Assembly: GCA_015499985.1 (NCBI GenBank) | Contig: JAAAUF010000687.1 | Location: forward strand, 1-22,524 | DNA: 22,524 bases | Reading direction: 5' to 3' | Source of the DNA: Haplosporangium gracile | Taxonomy: Eukaryota > Mortierellomycota > Mortierellomycetes > Mortierellales > Mortierellaceae | In this document: in pieces, positions 1-11,095 of the stretch | How the letters are laid out: the number at the start of each line of letters is the position of its first letter | Position numbering within the stretch: the stretch's first letter is position 1 | The notes under the pieces: generated by a model | Databases searched by the model: none | Seen by the model: only the letters and a program-made list of their open reading frames with translations | What the model was told of the DNA's origin: nothing | Program-made: the position numbers and the translations under genes

Positions 1-18
1 CTATTACGTGTAAAAATA

Positions 19-36
19 ACGGGCAAATTTGCCCGT
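19..36. repeat. Perfect 18-bp palindrome
   Basis: The sequence ACGGGCAAATTTGCCCGT is its own reverse complement. It could bind a dimeric regulator or be part of a repeat edge; function is unknown. Confidence 0.8.
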
Positions 37-189
37 CTAACACTCCAAGGGATAGTAGACACTCGATAGTCATTGCTCGACGTAACCATTGTTTCTTTTC
101 TCGCGTTTACAAAAGTGAAGGAAGTAGCACGTCCATTTCATCTCTGCTAATGGACTACTGCACACTAATTAAGAAAGTTAGGCACGGGC

Positions 190-212
190 GCGGCATAGAC
201 ACACTATGCCGC
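190..212. repeat. Perfect 9-bp inverted repeat with 5-nt loop
   Basis: GCGGCATAG at 190-198 is followed by a 5-base spacer ACACA and its exact reverse complement CTATGCCGC at 204-212. It lies about 560 bp upstream of the GPI-protein start codon. Function is unknown; a binding site for a dimeric factor or a hairpin is possible. Confidence 0.8.
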
Positions 213-725
213 TCTGCCTCTCAACCATAGTTTGGTATGTTACCTGCGACTAATAAACTGCATCTATTCTCTCCTCACATCAACCACAACATTAAAGCCA
301 ATGAATGCCCAAACCTTGTCCAAAAGAACATCGTCCTATCATTTGTCTTACCAGAGTTTGAAGGATTCGATTCCCTTAGACCTTGGGCTGCAGGTATCTA
401 TTTTTACAGAGCTAAATGCAAACCCAGGGGATCCCACGACTTTGAGCCTTGCCTCTTCTCTCAGAGCATGGCATTCTCGTCGTTCTACATGTATTATTAT
501 TATTCCTTAATGAAGGTTCCGAGTCCGTTCACATACCACACAGGTCCCTCAGGCTACCAGGCACAAATTACCCAAGGACCTGGAAATCCTTTATATGTTG
601 CAACTGTCGGTACCCTTTTCCTGTTTTTCTTTTTTTTCTTTTTCTCTTCGAAACTCTGCCCTTCCCCATTACACCTACAAGTTTTACACAACTCTTCCAA
701 CGTAGCCCTTTACCCTTCTTTCCAC

Positions 726-756
726 CACACACACACACACACACACACTCACACAC
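726..756 (+). repeat. CA dinucleotide microsatellite in 5' leader
   Basis: This is an almost uninterrupted CA run with one TC interruption. It ends 12 bp before the start codon at 769, so it is probably in the 5' UTR of the GPI-protein gene. Its length is likely variable between strains. Confidence 0.85.
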
Positions 757-768
757 GCTGCTATCACC

Positions 769-1435
769 ATGAAGTTCATCACCTCTATCGCCATTGCCGT
801 CACTGCCGTCGCTGCCGTCTCCGCCCAGACCATTGCCATCAAGTATGTCTCTCTTGATCAATCCCTTCGTTCAGTCTCTCAACGAAACCTACTTCTGTTC
901 ACATTCTACCCATTTCTCCCCTTTCCCCGCAATCTTACAATTCATGCCTCTCTAACTGTTTTTTTTTGTTTGATTTCATCTGTGCAATAGCGACCCTAAC
1001 GTTGGTTCCACCTGGAAGGCCGGTGCCGAAAACTACTTGCGTTGGTCCGGATCCTGCAAAGCCCTGGGCCCTAAAGCTAAGAACGTCACCATCTCGCTCA
1101 TGAAGGGTCCCGCCGACCGCATTGGATTCGTTGCCAAGTTAGGGGAGATTGACTGCTCATCCGATAACGCTTCCAACGCTATGATAAAGATCGCGGCCGA
1201 TCAGGCCCCCGGAAAGTACTCGCTCGAGATCGGCACCAGCCCCATCTCGTACTCGCCCATCTTTGATATCATCAACCCCTCTGCTGTTGCCCCTGCCCCT
1301 GCCCCTGCCCCCCAGCCTGAGACCCCTGCCCCCGCTCAGCAGCAGAAGGATACGAGCGGTGCTGGTGCTTTGGCCGCTAGCTCCATGGTTGCCGCTGCTG
1401 GTGTTGCCGTCGCTGCCCTCCAGTTCATCCTCTAA
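769..1435 (+). CDS. Secreted GPI-anchored Kre9/Knh1-like cell-surface protein
   Basis: There are two exons, 769-842 and 991-1435, joined across a 148-nt GT-AG intron (donor GTATGT, acceptor AATAG), giving 172 residues. Residues 1-19 form a clear signal peptide (MKF, then an Ala/Val/Ile-rich core, cleavage after AVSA). Residues about 23-115 resemble the Kre9/Knh1-like Ig-fold domain found in fungal Ser/Thr-rich GPI proteins, with the typical NVGSTWKAG start, two cysteines and a GKYSLEI strand. Next comes a Pro/Ala stalk (APAPAPAP, about 120-140) and a hydrophobic C-terminus (ALAASSMVAAAGVAVAAL) preceded by small residues, which is a GPI-attachment signal. The start is the first ATG after the CA-rich leader. 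The protein probably sits on the plasma membrane or in the cell wall. Members of this domain family are linked to beta-1,6-glucan assembly in yeast, but that role is not shown for short members like this one. Confidence 0.85.
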
Positions 1436-1518
1436 ATCCCAGAAGATCAACAACCATAGCGCCGCATCTTTCACAGTATATCATCCGCTCTCGACACTGA
1501 ACACTCCTCCAACAACAT

Positions 1519-1524
1519 AATAAA
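1519..1524 (+). terminator. Candidate poly(A) signal of the GPI-protein gene
   Basis: AATAAA lies 84 nt after the stop codon at 1433-1435, at a plausible distance for a fungal 3' end. Confidence 0.45.
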
Positions 1525-2237
1525 AAGAAAGGCAACGACAAACTCAGGGAAATCTGATCAAAAGGAAGGCTTCAAGAAACAACAAAAAAAAGGTGGGAGG
1601 CGCGCACATTCTTCGATCCATTTTTTCCTCTTCTTTCCAAAACTCGGGAAACAATAACGGTGACATGGGTTTAGGTTGAAAGGCGCAACTTAAAAAAATC
1701 AAACAACCCACAAAACGCACACGACCGGTACTGTGGTTTGGCTTCGTCCTCTTTTGTTACTCTTTGTTGTTGACCCAAGAATAACCCTTTTGTTTACGAG
1801 ATCTCCATATCCCTATCTTCCAATCCGTCCTTGCTCTTCTTTTTGTCTCGCAAATTGCCCTTCTTCTTTTTTCCTTCTTAATGACCATGCTCTCAAAAAT
1901 AAAAAAATAAAAAATACAATTTTAAAAACGCTACCTTGAGTTATTCTGGATGCACTTTTGATTCGATCGCCCCCTCCCCTCTTTCGAGGTAGTACCACTA
2001 GCTGGCCATTATTGTTTCTGGGTGTCTTTGGACGGCACCATTGTCCGTATTGCATCCGTCAACGTGATTTCGCGATGGCTTTTCTTTGGGTTCAAAGATG
2101 AGCAAATGAGGTTCTAGAGGACAAATGGGTTACATCCTCGTCAGCATTTGATAAATTCTTTCCCTACCTCGTCACATATCAGGTCCACTATCTTTCGCGC
2201 TCGCTCAAAACTCGGTGGATATCTGGGGCCCAAAACG

Positions 2238-2262
2238 AAAAAAAAAAAAAAAAAAAAAAAAA
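2238..2262. repeat. A25 homopolymer
   Basis: This is an uninterrupted run of 25 A on the + strand. It is not next to a recognisable retroelement and shows no obvious target-site duplication. Confidence 0.9.
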
Positions 2263-4223
2263 TGCCCAGCTGAGATGTAGGCGCTGAGATTTGCGGTGGA
2301 GGAAGAGCTGACCTAAACTTCTTTGTAACTCTCCAATGATACGCGGTTTCTACTTTCATTTTTTGTTGAGATACACAGGTGTTTCAATACCAAGGCGACA
2401 CGATCGCGATTGCCGAACCATGATCCTGCTGACGATGATGGCGAAGCAGGGATCGTCATTGAAAGTAGACAGAACCATGACTCCTGGCCTTGATCCTGAA
2501 ATTATCGGTGCTCGATGATAATGACGAAGGAGCAATAAGAAGTGGGTCTGAGCTTACACAAGAGATTGTTACCACCCCCCATCGACCAATGAGGTTCATC
2601 AAGGTACTTGCACAAAGGGGACATGGCAAAGCCGCCCCATGTCCCAAAGTTGCATGTATGCATTGCCCATCTCACTGTATGAAAGAAAACGGCGAATGCT
2701 TCAAAGCTGCTTTGTGTCTTTGTAGCCAACCCACTGCACTGTGTAATCCTTGCTGAAGGATGAATGTGCTACAAAGAAAGGTACCTTTAAAAATAAAGGG
2801 ACATGGATGAGGCGGGGTGGAGCCAAGGGTGAGAGATAAAACGAAATGGGGGATATGCACCTTTGAGATTACTTTTGTACGGAGTTGCATGCAGCTCCAG
2901 TCTGGAACATTGACCTTCTTCGTTATTTCAACTATGTATTATAATGGACCGCAGTTATCAAGCAGCGGCTGGTTGCTGAGGCGCCTTATTCATCGCTCTG
3001 ACCTTCCCTACCCCTTGGGGGTAATACTAGTCTATACCCCTGGAGGCGATGATGAAGTTGAGACCTACGAGGCACGATGATGCCTTGAGCGTACCTGAAT
3101 TAGCTACCTGCCTCGAATATGCAGCTACACAAGAATGCAGTCTTGTGTGATTGAGTGAGGTATGCCTTGCTCATCATCGGCGAGCGCGTGCTTTACGTGT
3201 TCACTGTCTTTGCTACCTCAAAGCGGAAAGTCTATGTCAACACCACTCGAAAATGGACAGGCAGCTGAACATAAGAAAGTGATCTCAATTGCGATTCATG
3301 CAACTCACATTTTTTAGCAAAAAAAAAAAATGGAAAATACCCGACACCCAATTGCCTTTTCCTCCGCCCCCTTGGGCGTTTCGAAAAATAAAAAGCCGTT
3401 TAAAATTGCAGGAAAAGTAAACAAAATATTGGCCGACCCCCTGCCTTTACCTCCGTGGCCACCGTGCTCTCTTGTATGGTTGCATTTTGTTAGCTTGTTG
3501 CCTTTTTCTCTTTCACACAATCTGCATAATGAGAAAACGAAAAGAGCGCATAGCATGATCAGCACGGTTCCCCTTCTGCTTTACCCCTGGCCCTTTGTTT
3601 GTCTTATTTCTTTTTGGTTTTTTATTTGTTTGGTCAAGCTGGAGAGGATACAACTTGAGATGCTTATTCTATACAGATGTTTCTTGTTTGACTTTCTTGT
3701 TCACATTTATGAACCCAAATGAGCGGGTTGGAGCGTGCTGTTGCTGCTGCTTGAAGAGAGGGGGGAAGAAGGAGGGGAAAGGAGGTGGTAGGTGGCCCAT
3801 GTTGGTCTTCTTTTCCGCACGTAAATGAGCTACGCCGAGGAAGACTATTTCACGGCCCCATAATAGGTTTGGATCATGAAAGCAATTAGAAAACATAGAT
3901 GAGGGAGGAAGTGGGAGGGGTTGGTGTGTTTTATTAACAAGGGGGAGGAGTGAGGGGGAGTAAGCAAAATAACAAAGTGAGCAGCACCGTGTGCGGGGCA
4001 TGCAACAACTATGCCTGCCCGTCTGGCAGCTAACAACGAAAATTGGCTGACAATTTAGGTGGATGAGACAATGGGAAGAAGAAAAGGAAGACGAGTAAGA
4101 AGAGGAAGGGGGTCAATTGTTCAGATTCCAGAACAAAGATCGATTGGGCTGGCTGAGATGACTGGGATGGCTGGGATGGTTGGTCTTGCTTGCTGACGGA
4201 CACAAAAAAACACTCAATGCTCA

Positions 4224-4239
4224 TTTTTTTTTTTTTTTT
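4224..4239. repeat. T16 homopolymer
   Basis: A run of 16 T sits inside an otherwise purine-rich stretch of the + strand. Confidence 0.9.
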
Positions 4240-4768
4240 CTTTGTTGTCCCACTTCCATTTCGGATGGGTTCAAAATTCGAGGGCCCGTAACTCGAGTGT
4301 CGTACGAACGCTAGCCAAAAGCAAAGGAGAAAGGGAAGCAAGAAAGTGGAGGGAAGGTGAGGAAGGGAGGAAAGTCTGAGCTGATTTACAAGGAAAGTCA
4401 GAAAATGGAAGACGACATTTTTTCCTTCGTTTGAAAGCATGAAAAAAATGCTGGAGAGGGTAAAATAACTGTTGGAAACATTCCGGTTGGGTTTGGCTGT
4501 GGATTGACACGGCTCTTTTTTTTTTTTCTTTGTTTTTGTTCTGTCTTTTGTTCTTGAACGTAGAAAAGGGGGGAAGGAGAAAGGAAGGAGGAAAAGCTGT
4601 GACCAGGGCTTTTTAAGATGCGACTGGTAGATAAGGATAAACTAGGGCTGGTTCTCGGCCTCCTTAACAGCAAAGCAAAGAAGGAAGGAAAGGAAGAGAA
4701 GGTGTTGCCTTTTTCTTCCTTCTAGGAGAAATACATGCAATGGTATGGAAGAAGAAGGCATTCCGCGA

Positions 4769-4780
4769 TATATATAAATA
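4769..4780 (+). promoter_or_regulatory. Candidate TATA box at the strand-composition switch
   Basis: TATATATAAATA is a strong TATA-like match. It lies between the purine-rich block to the left and the pyrimidine-rich block to the right. It is 1.46 kb upstream of the G-beta start, so it would imply a long or spliced leader if it drives that gene. It could equally serve a leftward transcript. Confidence 0.35.
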
Positions 4781-4929
4781 TGCGATCAAAGACCGTTGTT
4801 TTTGCTTGTGATGGAAACATTGTCAATGGTAGGCACCCTATCAGTTTCACCCATTCTGACAGGCCATACTTATGACTGATGGATGGGACCCCCCTTTTTG
4901 TCTCGCTCTTTGCTTTTGTGTATTGGATA

Positions 4930-6175
4930 TACATATATATGTCTCGTTGACATATCTCTCTCTCCTCTTGTGTCCGTTGAGCATTTCAATCCCGTCGTTT
5001 TCGTTATTTTGTCTGCCCTCATTTTTCCCTTTCATTTTCATTTCCATTTCCTCTCTCTCTTCCCTCCTCCTTTGCCCTCTTTCTCGCTCCATCGACCATC
5101 ACTCACTCTCCTCCTTCTTTCTCCATCACTTTATACCCCCTCCCTTCCCTTCTAAATCATCCCTCCGTCCCCTCCACTCCATTCCTGCTGCTGCCATCCG
5201 TCGAGGTACTCGATCTCATCCTCACTCCCTCCATCCCATCCTACCCACTCTCACACAACCACGCACTCATAAGCATACACATACACTTCCAAACCCATTC
5301 TCGCACTCATGCGTACACTTACACCTACACTTGCACTTACACGCGAACCGCATAACCATACACACATACAGAAACGCTGCAACAACAAACTTCTCTCTCA
5401 CTTCACAGCCATATACGCTCCTTCCACTTTTCCCTCGCATTGCTTCATATCTTGCACCATCCTCTTCCTACCTTTATTTTTCCTACTATTCACTTTTGCT
5501 TCTCTGAGTGCTCCCCGAGTTGGTTTCTTCCTTCATGCTTGCTCTACGCTCACTTCCTTTCCTTTGCTGCTCAACGCTTCTCTTTCTCCCGCATCCTCCA
5601 ATTGCATGCCACGGGGAACGAAAAACAACGAACCATGTTGTCATTATCCAAACCCGCACTTCTCTTCCTCTTGGTTCTTCCACATAACCGGGAATGAAAA
5701 AGTTATCTATACTTATTTATCCTTGCGTTGATGAGGATAAAGCCAGTGCGTGAGTGTGCGTGTGTGTGTTCATTTTTGTGTGGCACTTGCACTTGTGTTG
5801 TGGTGTTCTCCCCATGTTCCTGTTTGGGTCTTCTATCCCTCCTCCTTGCCCTCTTCCTCTTGTTATGCGCGATATTGTTATTTCCTTGTGTTTTCCGCTT
5901 TGTCCTGCTCCTGCACTTCTCAACACACACCCCTTTGTCTTTTTTTTTCTCCCAATTACCCTCACCCATTTTCTCTTGTGTTCGTTTCAAAACAACTAAC
6001 AACAGAGAACGCTTTTCCGCCTATTTTTTTTAACCCAATTTTGCACTTTCTTTAGACTTGAATAACAAACATAGACCTTACTGAAGCAGAGTTTCTCGCA
6101 TTTTCCTGCTCCTCCTCCTCCTACTCCTCCTACTCCTACTCCTCCTCCTCCTCCTCCTCCTCCTCCTCCCCTGTC
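4930..6175 (+). promoter_or_regulatory. Pyrimidine-rich promoter/leader of the G-beta gene
   Basis: About 1.2 kb of the + strand is dominated by C and T, with CA-rich islands near 5250-5370 and a GT run near 5755-5770. Several long open frames cross it in all frames, but they translate to Leu/Ser/Pro/Phe low-complexity sequence and are not genes. Similar CT-rich leaders precede the GPI-protein gene and, on the other strand, the lipase gene, so this looks like a leader habit of this genome. Confidence 0.5.
6109..6170 (+). repeat. CTC/CTA trinucleotide repeat in the G-beta leader
   Basis: An imperfect array of CTC with interspersed CTA triplets ends about 65 bp before the G-beta ATG. It is an all-pyrimidine tract, able in principle to form triplex DNA. 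Confidence 0.85.
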
Positions 6176-6235
6176 ACCCTTCGCCATATACAGCAACCAA
6201 CCCGTTCGGCTACCCCACCATACCCACATACCGTT

Positions 6236-8098
6236 ATGAGTACCGACATTACAGAGCGCATCGCCAACGCGCGCAGGGAGGCTGAATTCCTCAAGGAAAA
6301 GATCAGAGAGTCAAGGGCTGTCCTCAACGACGCGCAATGTAAGTAGCGTACCAACTTGTGGATATATGTGCACTGGGAAGAAAAAAAACTCGAAAGAAGA
6401 ATGAATTCACAAACACGACAACAGCACAAGTGAACTAACTCCAATGGACCATGTTTTTGACTTGTGTGTTCTATTATCTATCTATCTCTCCATGTGGAAT
6501 GTCGACACTTCATCATCTGGACCAACAACGACTTCTCATCTCTCCAGTAAAACTGATGTCGCAGGAATTGGCACCCTTGAACCGTCTCAACATTCGCATC
6601 CGTCGCGTGCTCAAGGGCCATCTGGCCAAGATCTATTCCATGCACTGGGCCTCAGACAAACGGCACCTTGTCTCGGCCTCTCAGGACGGTAAGCTGATTG
6701 TCTGGGACGCTTATTCGACCAACAAGGTCTATGCCATCCCCCTGCGTTCGTCCTGGGTAATGACCTGCGCCTATGCGCCAACGGGCAATTTCGTCGCCTG
6801 TGGTGGTCTTGACAATATCTGCTCCATCTACAATCTCCGCACAAGGGAAGGATCCGTCAAGGTCGCCAGGGAATTGAGCGCTCACTCTGGATATCTCTCC
6901 TGCTGCCGCTTCCTCAACGACCGCCAAATCCTCACCTCCAGTGGAGACATGAGCTGTATGCTCTGGGATCTGGATGCCGGCGTCAAGTTGCAGGAGTTTA
7001 ACGACCACACTGGAGACGTCATGAGGTAACGAGAGCGAATATGGGAGGGCTTTCTGTATTCGTATTCAGTCTGTGCCTCTGCTGCTGTTGTTCAACTATC
7101 CATAATTGCTCGTGCTCTCTAAATGACAAACAAATCCCCCTCCACTTTACTTATACCGTTCCTTTTTTTATCTCCATCCTCCATTAATTGCATTTGGCCT
7201 CGTACCTCGTCGTTAACTTCGTTTTGGATAACACAACAACAACAACATCCAACAGTTTGGCCCTCTCTCCTGATCAGCGACTCTTTGTCTCAGGAGCTTG
7301 CGATTCGACCACAAAAGTCTGGGATCTCCGAACCAGTCGCTGTGTCCAGACCTTCACTGGTCACGAGTCCGACATCAACTCTGTCCAGTACGTATCCTTG
7401 GCAATTGGGCATTGTGGAGGGGGTTTTTTATGGCGGACAAGATTTTTACAGTACCAGGACAAGGAAATGTCGCATTATTTGACAATCATAACATGGCAAA
7501 GCAAAAATAGGAAACGACGAGAACATGAGACAGCAGAAACGCGAAACAGAGAGAGGAAAATGATTTATCAATGCGCAAACTTTGTATCCATTTGCTAATC
7601 ATATTACTTCTGTACATGTCCATATTGTTGCGATCAAATAGATTCTTCCCGAGCGGTGATGCATTTGCTACTGGATCCGATGACGCATCATGCCGACTCT
7701 TTGACTTGCGCGCGGACCGGGAATTGAACATCTATACACACGACAGCATATTGTGTGGAGTCACCTCGGTCGCCTTCTCAATTTCGGGACGTCTCTTGTT
7801 CGCTGGATACGATGACTACAACTGTAACGTCTGGGATGTCCTCAGAGCAGAACGTTGTGGAGTCCTCATGGGCCATGAGAACCGTGTCAGTTGCTTGGGT
7901 GTTGCCAGCGATGGTATGGCCATGTGTACCGGAAGTTGGGATACTACCCTCAAGGTAAATTATGAAACTTTGTTCTTGGTTCTGGGTTTGACGCTCGTCG
8001 GATTATTTTCTTCATTTTGTTCTTTTTTGTTTGCATCATGGATTTTAGAACTAAAACTTGATTGCTTTGCTTTTGTTTTGTTGCAGGTTTGGTCGTAA
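6236..8098 (+). CDS. GPB1: Heterotrimeric G protein beta subunit
   Basis: There are five exons: 6236-6338, 6548-7025, 7256-7387, 7642-7954 and 8087-8098. All introns are GT-AG and all phases close, giving 345 residues, the usual G-beta length (340-350). Residues 1-40 are a charged amphipathic helix ([17 protein letters not shown]), the coiled coil that binds the G-gamma subunit. Seven WD40 blades follow from about residue 55, with blade ends LIVWD, CSIYN, CMLWD, TKVWD, CRLFD, CNVWD and LKVWS. The stretch around [21 protein letters not shown] and [15 protein letters not shown] is diagnostic of true G-beta rather than another WD40 protein. The last exon codes only V-W-S-stop. The product works at the inner plasma membrane with G-gamma and G-alpha, in pheromone, nutrient or developmental signalling. 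The symbol is the usual fungal name; which paralogue this is cannot be told from one locus. Confidence 0.97.
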
Positions 8099-8254
8099 AT
8101 ACAACAACGACGCTCATGAGCAGGAAAACAATCATCCAACAAATATACACACCAAAACAAAACAAAACAATCAACAAAAATTGAAAAAACAGCGACTGGA
8201 AGCAAGCGTCGCGTGGAGTCCAAAAAATATATCAACAACAGCAAAACAACAAGC

Positions 8255-8278
8255 AAAAAAAAAAAAAAAAAAAAAAAA
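8255..8278. repeat. A24 homopolymer in the 3' flank of the G-beta gene
   Basis: An uninterrupted run of 24 A lies about 157 nt after the stop codon, within A/CAA-rich 3' flank. It is genomic sequence, so it may cause internal oligo-dT priming in cDNA libraries. Confidence 0.9.
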
Positions 8279-8773
8279 CCAGCAACAAAAAACATCTCAA
8301 TCTCACCCCCAATATACTTTTCTCTTATCTATCAGTGATAATACTATGTCTTCGTTTTCTTTAATACATCTCTCTCATATTCAAAAACGAGGCTAGTGAA
8401 ATTGTGTTTACTTTGTGCTCTACTGCTCTCTTGCTGCATGAGGTCTTCTTTCTTGGTGCAACACGATTGTCAAGGGTTCGAATTGGGGTGCTTTGCGAAA
8501 ACTTGTATTTCAGGTGGGAATCAAGGAAAATAGAGATCGGGATGGGAAAAAAAGGGGTGTTATCGGACGCATCATTCCCGCTGTCCCACAAAAAAAGGTT
8601 ATTGGTCTCAGATATGACGGATATCGTTGTTTCTTTCTGTGCACAAGTTGTTATTTTCGGAGGTGAGAGTAGTAGAACTAGTTTCGGTGGGTGAGAAGAG
8701 AATAGGATAGGTTGTTTATCTGGCTCTGGTTGTGCTTGGTGTCGTTATTTTCTTTCAAGTAGTTGCAGTATTC

Positions 8774-8779
8774 AATAAA
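8774..8779 (+). terminator. Distant candidate poly(A) signal of the G-beta gene
   Basis: AATAAA occurs 675 nt after the G-beta stop, and I saw no closer exact copy on the + strand. Its use is uncertain because fungal poly(A) signals are often degenerate. Confidence 0.2.
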
Positions 8780-11095
8780 CAACTGAGTAGAAAAAAATTC
8801 ATTGAGGTATCCACACCCCACCGAGGATCGCCCAGGAGAATACACTCGAGGACGTTCTCAATGGTCGATGCAATGGAGGGCGTGCATTCTGTCTTGTGGC
8901 CCCTTTCTTTCCACTGTTACTTCTCTCATGGTGGATATTCAAACCTTTTTCTGCTTGACTTTGCTGGAGGATTTTAATAGGTAGTTGACAACATGTAGCT
9001 GGATATGTCAGCATCTTGAACATGATAACGCAATAGCTCCTTTCAATCGTCGTCATAACTGAACGATGAGACTCTAGGATAGTGGGCTGCTTTTTTTCGG
9101 TTTGAAGGAGCGTAGCTTTTCTCTTCGTTGAGCGGTTCGACTTTCGAGCTGCTTTTCTTCTGGCAAACCCCACTTCTTGTTTGAATGGTTTAAAATTGAG
9201 CTGGCCGATGTGGTGTGATATTGCAAGGTTCACGTCCTTTTTTCATTTCACAGCCCACCCGGGGATGTGATTCGGGGATTTCAGGGACTAGGTAGGAAGG
9301 ATGGCCTTGATTTCCTATCATCGATCCCTGGAACACATCTTTGTCAAAACGCAACGCCACCATCCGATAGCTTTCTTTTTCAGCGCGAAGATATCTTGAT
9401 GATATGCTTTCAAGTCTTTCGTGTTGTTTTCCAATTGATCTGCACCTCTCTTTTTATCGACATGCCACGATTCGGCTTCCATTTTTTGAATTACCTCTCA
9501 CTTTTAGTTGATGAGTTCAGAAATTTAGGCAGCCGATTTGGAAAAGTCCTTGAATGCCACCCCAAATTTTATTGACTATCCCACTGCGCAGCGAATAAGT
9601 TGGAGACAGTAGGGTCGCGCTTTGCTGCTTCTCGCTCGATGCCTGTATTTTTTTAGAATAGTTCCGATTTTTCCATCTCTGCCATTCCACAGTAAAGGCG
9701 AGAATTAAATAGGCCCTTAAAGTTTGTGTTTGGGCACTTTTGCTGTTATCTTTTATTCACAGAACAACTGATCGTCCTTGGCGGAGTCCTTTTTTTAAGC
9801 TCGTTTACACTTCACCCTTGAACGTTCAGTAGATGTCTTTGTGTTTGGACGCGTTTCTTGCTATTTTCTATGTTTAGGATGACGCAAGGTCTTTAATAGT
9901 TCCTTTTTGTCAATCACTTCACGCGACACAATTGAGGAGGATATGGGATAATATGTTTTGCACTTAAGTGCTTTATTTTTGTTTTTTACATAAACAATTT
10001 GTGAGCTCGTTAGGTTGTTAGGATGAGGATTTTTTTTCTAGAAGTTTTTCACCTTCATGATTAGCAAGTAAAGTCGTTGGCGATGCTAAGAAAAAAAAGT
10101 AACGCGTCGTTCGCGCGCCCTGTCACTTTTTTTTGCCGATTATAGAGCGTCTCCTCTATACTTTTCGGGCTGTCATCCAATATTGCTATGAAAAATTTGA
10201 ACTTCCTCGTTCAGGTTGCTTAATGTTAATTCAAACGAGGACCTGCGCTTGCGAAGCTCTGCTTCTTTTCTTCAGAGATTCAGTAGAGGATTCTGGAACG
10301 ATGATACTGTCCTCTTGCGTTCATGTTTTCTTTCATAAGTCCTTCACATCACATTGGCAAATGTTTTAAAAATATTATTCTCGGCCGAATTGGCCTGATG
10401 GTAGCTTCATCTGAAAAATACTTAAATATCGGTAGTCTTGTATTGCTATTTTTTATTTAAAAACTCAATTGAAAATCGAAAGACTATTCTGTGGTTCTTT
10501 GTGTCCATAAATCGTTTTAACGGTTCTCGCGGATGTGGCGTCGATTACAGATGTAGAAGTTGAGGGAACAAAAACCTGGTTTGTCAAGTTAGGCAAAGAC
10601 CTTTCCCAGCTTTGGCCGGATCATTCAAACTGTGCGTGGCGCCCTTTTTTGAAGACGTGAAAAAAGGATTTGTTTTTCGACAATAAGTGGCGTTCGACAG
10701 GGGCGAGCCATAAAGGATTTGACCCTTGCTGTTGCATAGAGCTCTGAGGCAGGACCGATGAAGAGACAACAAGTAACTCTTTTTTTTTTGAAGGACTCAA
10801 TCGTCATCTTTTTTCTCTCATTTCAAACTGCATAGTCGGTTCATCAATGGGTCATATGTGCGTCGGGTGACAAGGGATAGGCGAGAATAGATCAACGTGA
10901 AGCAAGCTTGGTTTACCTTTCTTCTCATTTAGGGAGAAGGATTGACTCTCATAATTTTTTCTTCGAGTCAGAACCGTTTCTGACACCGATTCTTTTCAAG
11001 CACTGAATAACCTTTTTTTTTTAACCGTCTCATCAATAACTCTGGACAATACGTGTGTCCTTTGCCGGCAAGTATTATATGGGCGATGTCCCTTG

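Larger units (their letters stand above)
1..768. other. Intergenic and leader region upstream of the GPI-protein gene
   Basis: No coding gene is recognisable here. The region holds a perfect 18-bp palindrome (19-36), a 9-bp perfect hairpin (190-212), a T/C-rich stretch from about 612 to 665 and a CA microsatellite directly before the ATG at 769. The pyrimidine-rich stretch resembles the leaders of the other genes in this window. Open frames that cross it are low-complexity and have no family resemblance. Confidence 0.6.
1436..6235. other. 4.8-kb region without a recognised gene
   Basis: From 1436 to about 2330 there is AT-rich 3' flank with an A25 run. From 2330 to 3310 the composition is more balanced, with a short Cys-rich open frame (2490-2756) that I cannot assign. 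From about 3730 to 4720 the + strand is strongly purine-rich, and from about 4930 to 6175 it is strongly pyrimidine-rich with CTC repeats. The right half is likely promoter and leader of the G-beta gene. I saw no tRNA, rRNA, snRNA or transposon signature. Confidence 0.6.

Noticed and set aside
3047..3100. C/D box snoRNA candidate (ATGATGA and CTGA)
   Set aside because: The boxes are too close together and no terminal stem is visible.
4872..5507. Longest + strand open frame of the region (211 codons)
   Set aside because: It is Leu/Ser/Pro/His low-complexity read from a CT-rich tract that is open in several frames at once; there is no domain, and it fits leader DNA of the G-beta gene.
5728..6055. 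Overlapping + strand frames before G-beta
   Set aside because: They are translations of the same pyrimidine-rich leader in different frames, with no family resemblance.
8470..8490. tRNA T-arm-like GGGTTCGAATTGG
   Set aside because: No acceptor stem, D arm or A box could be found around it.
8799..9233. 144-codon - strand open frame
   Set aside because: Composition is random-like, there is no recognisable motif, and I found no supporting splice structure or leader.
9226..9243. B-box-like GGTTCACGTCC followed by T6
   Set aside because: It differs from the B-box consensus at a core position and has no A box or cloverleaf upstream.
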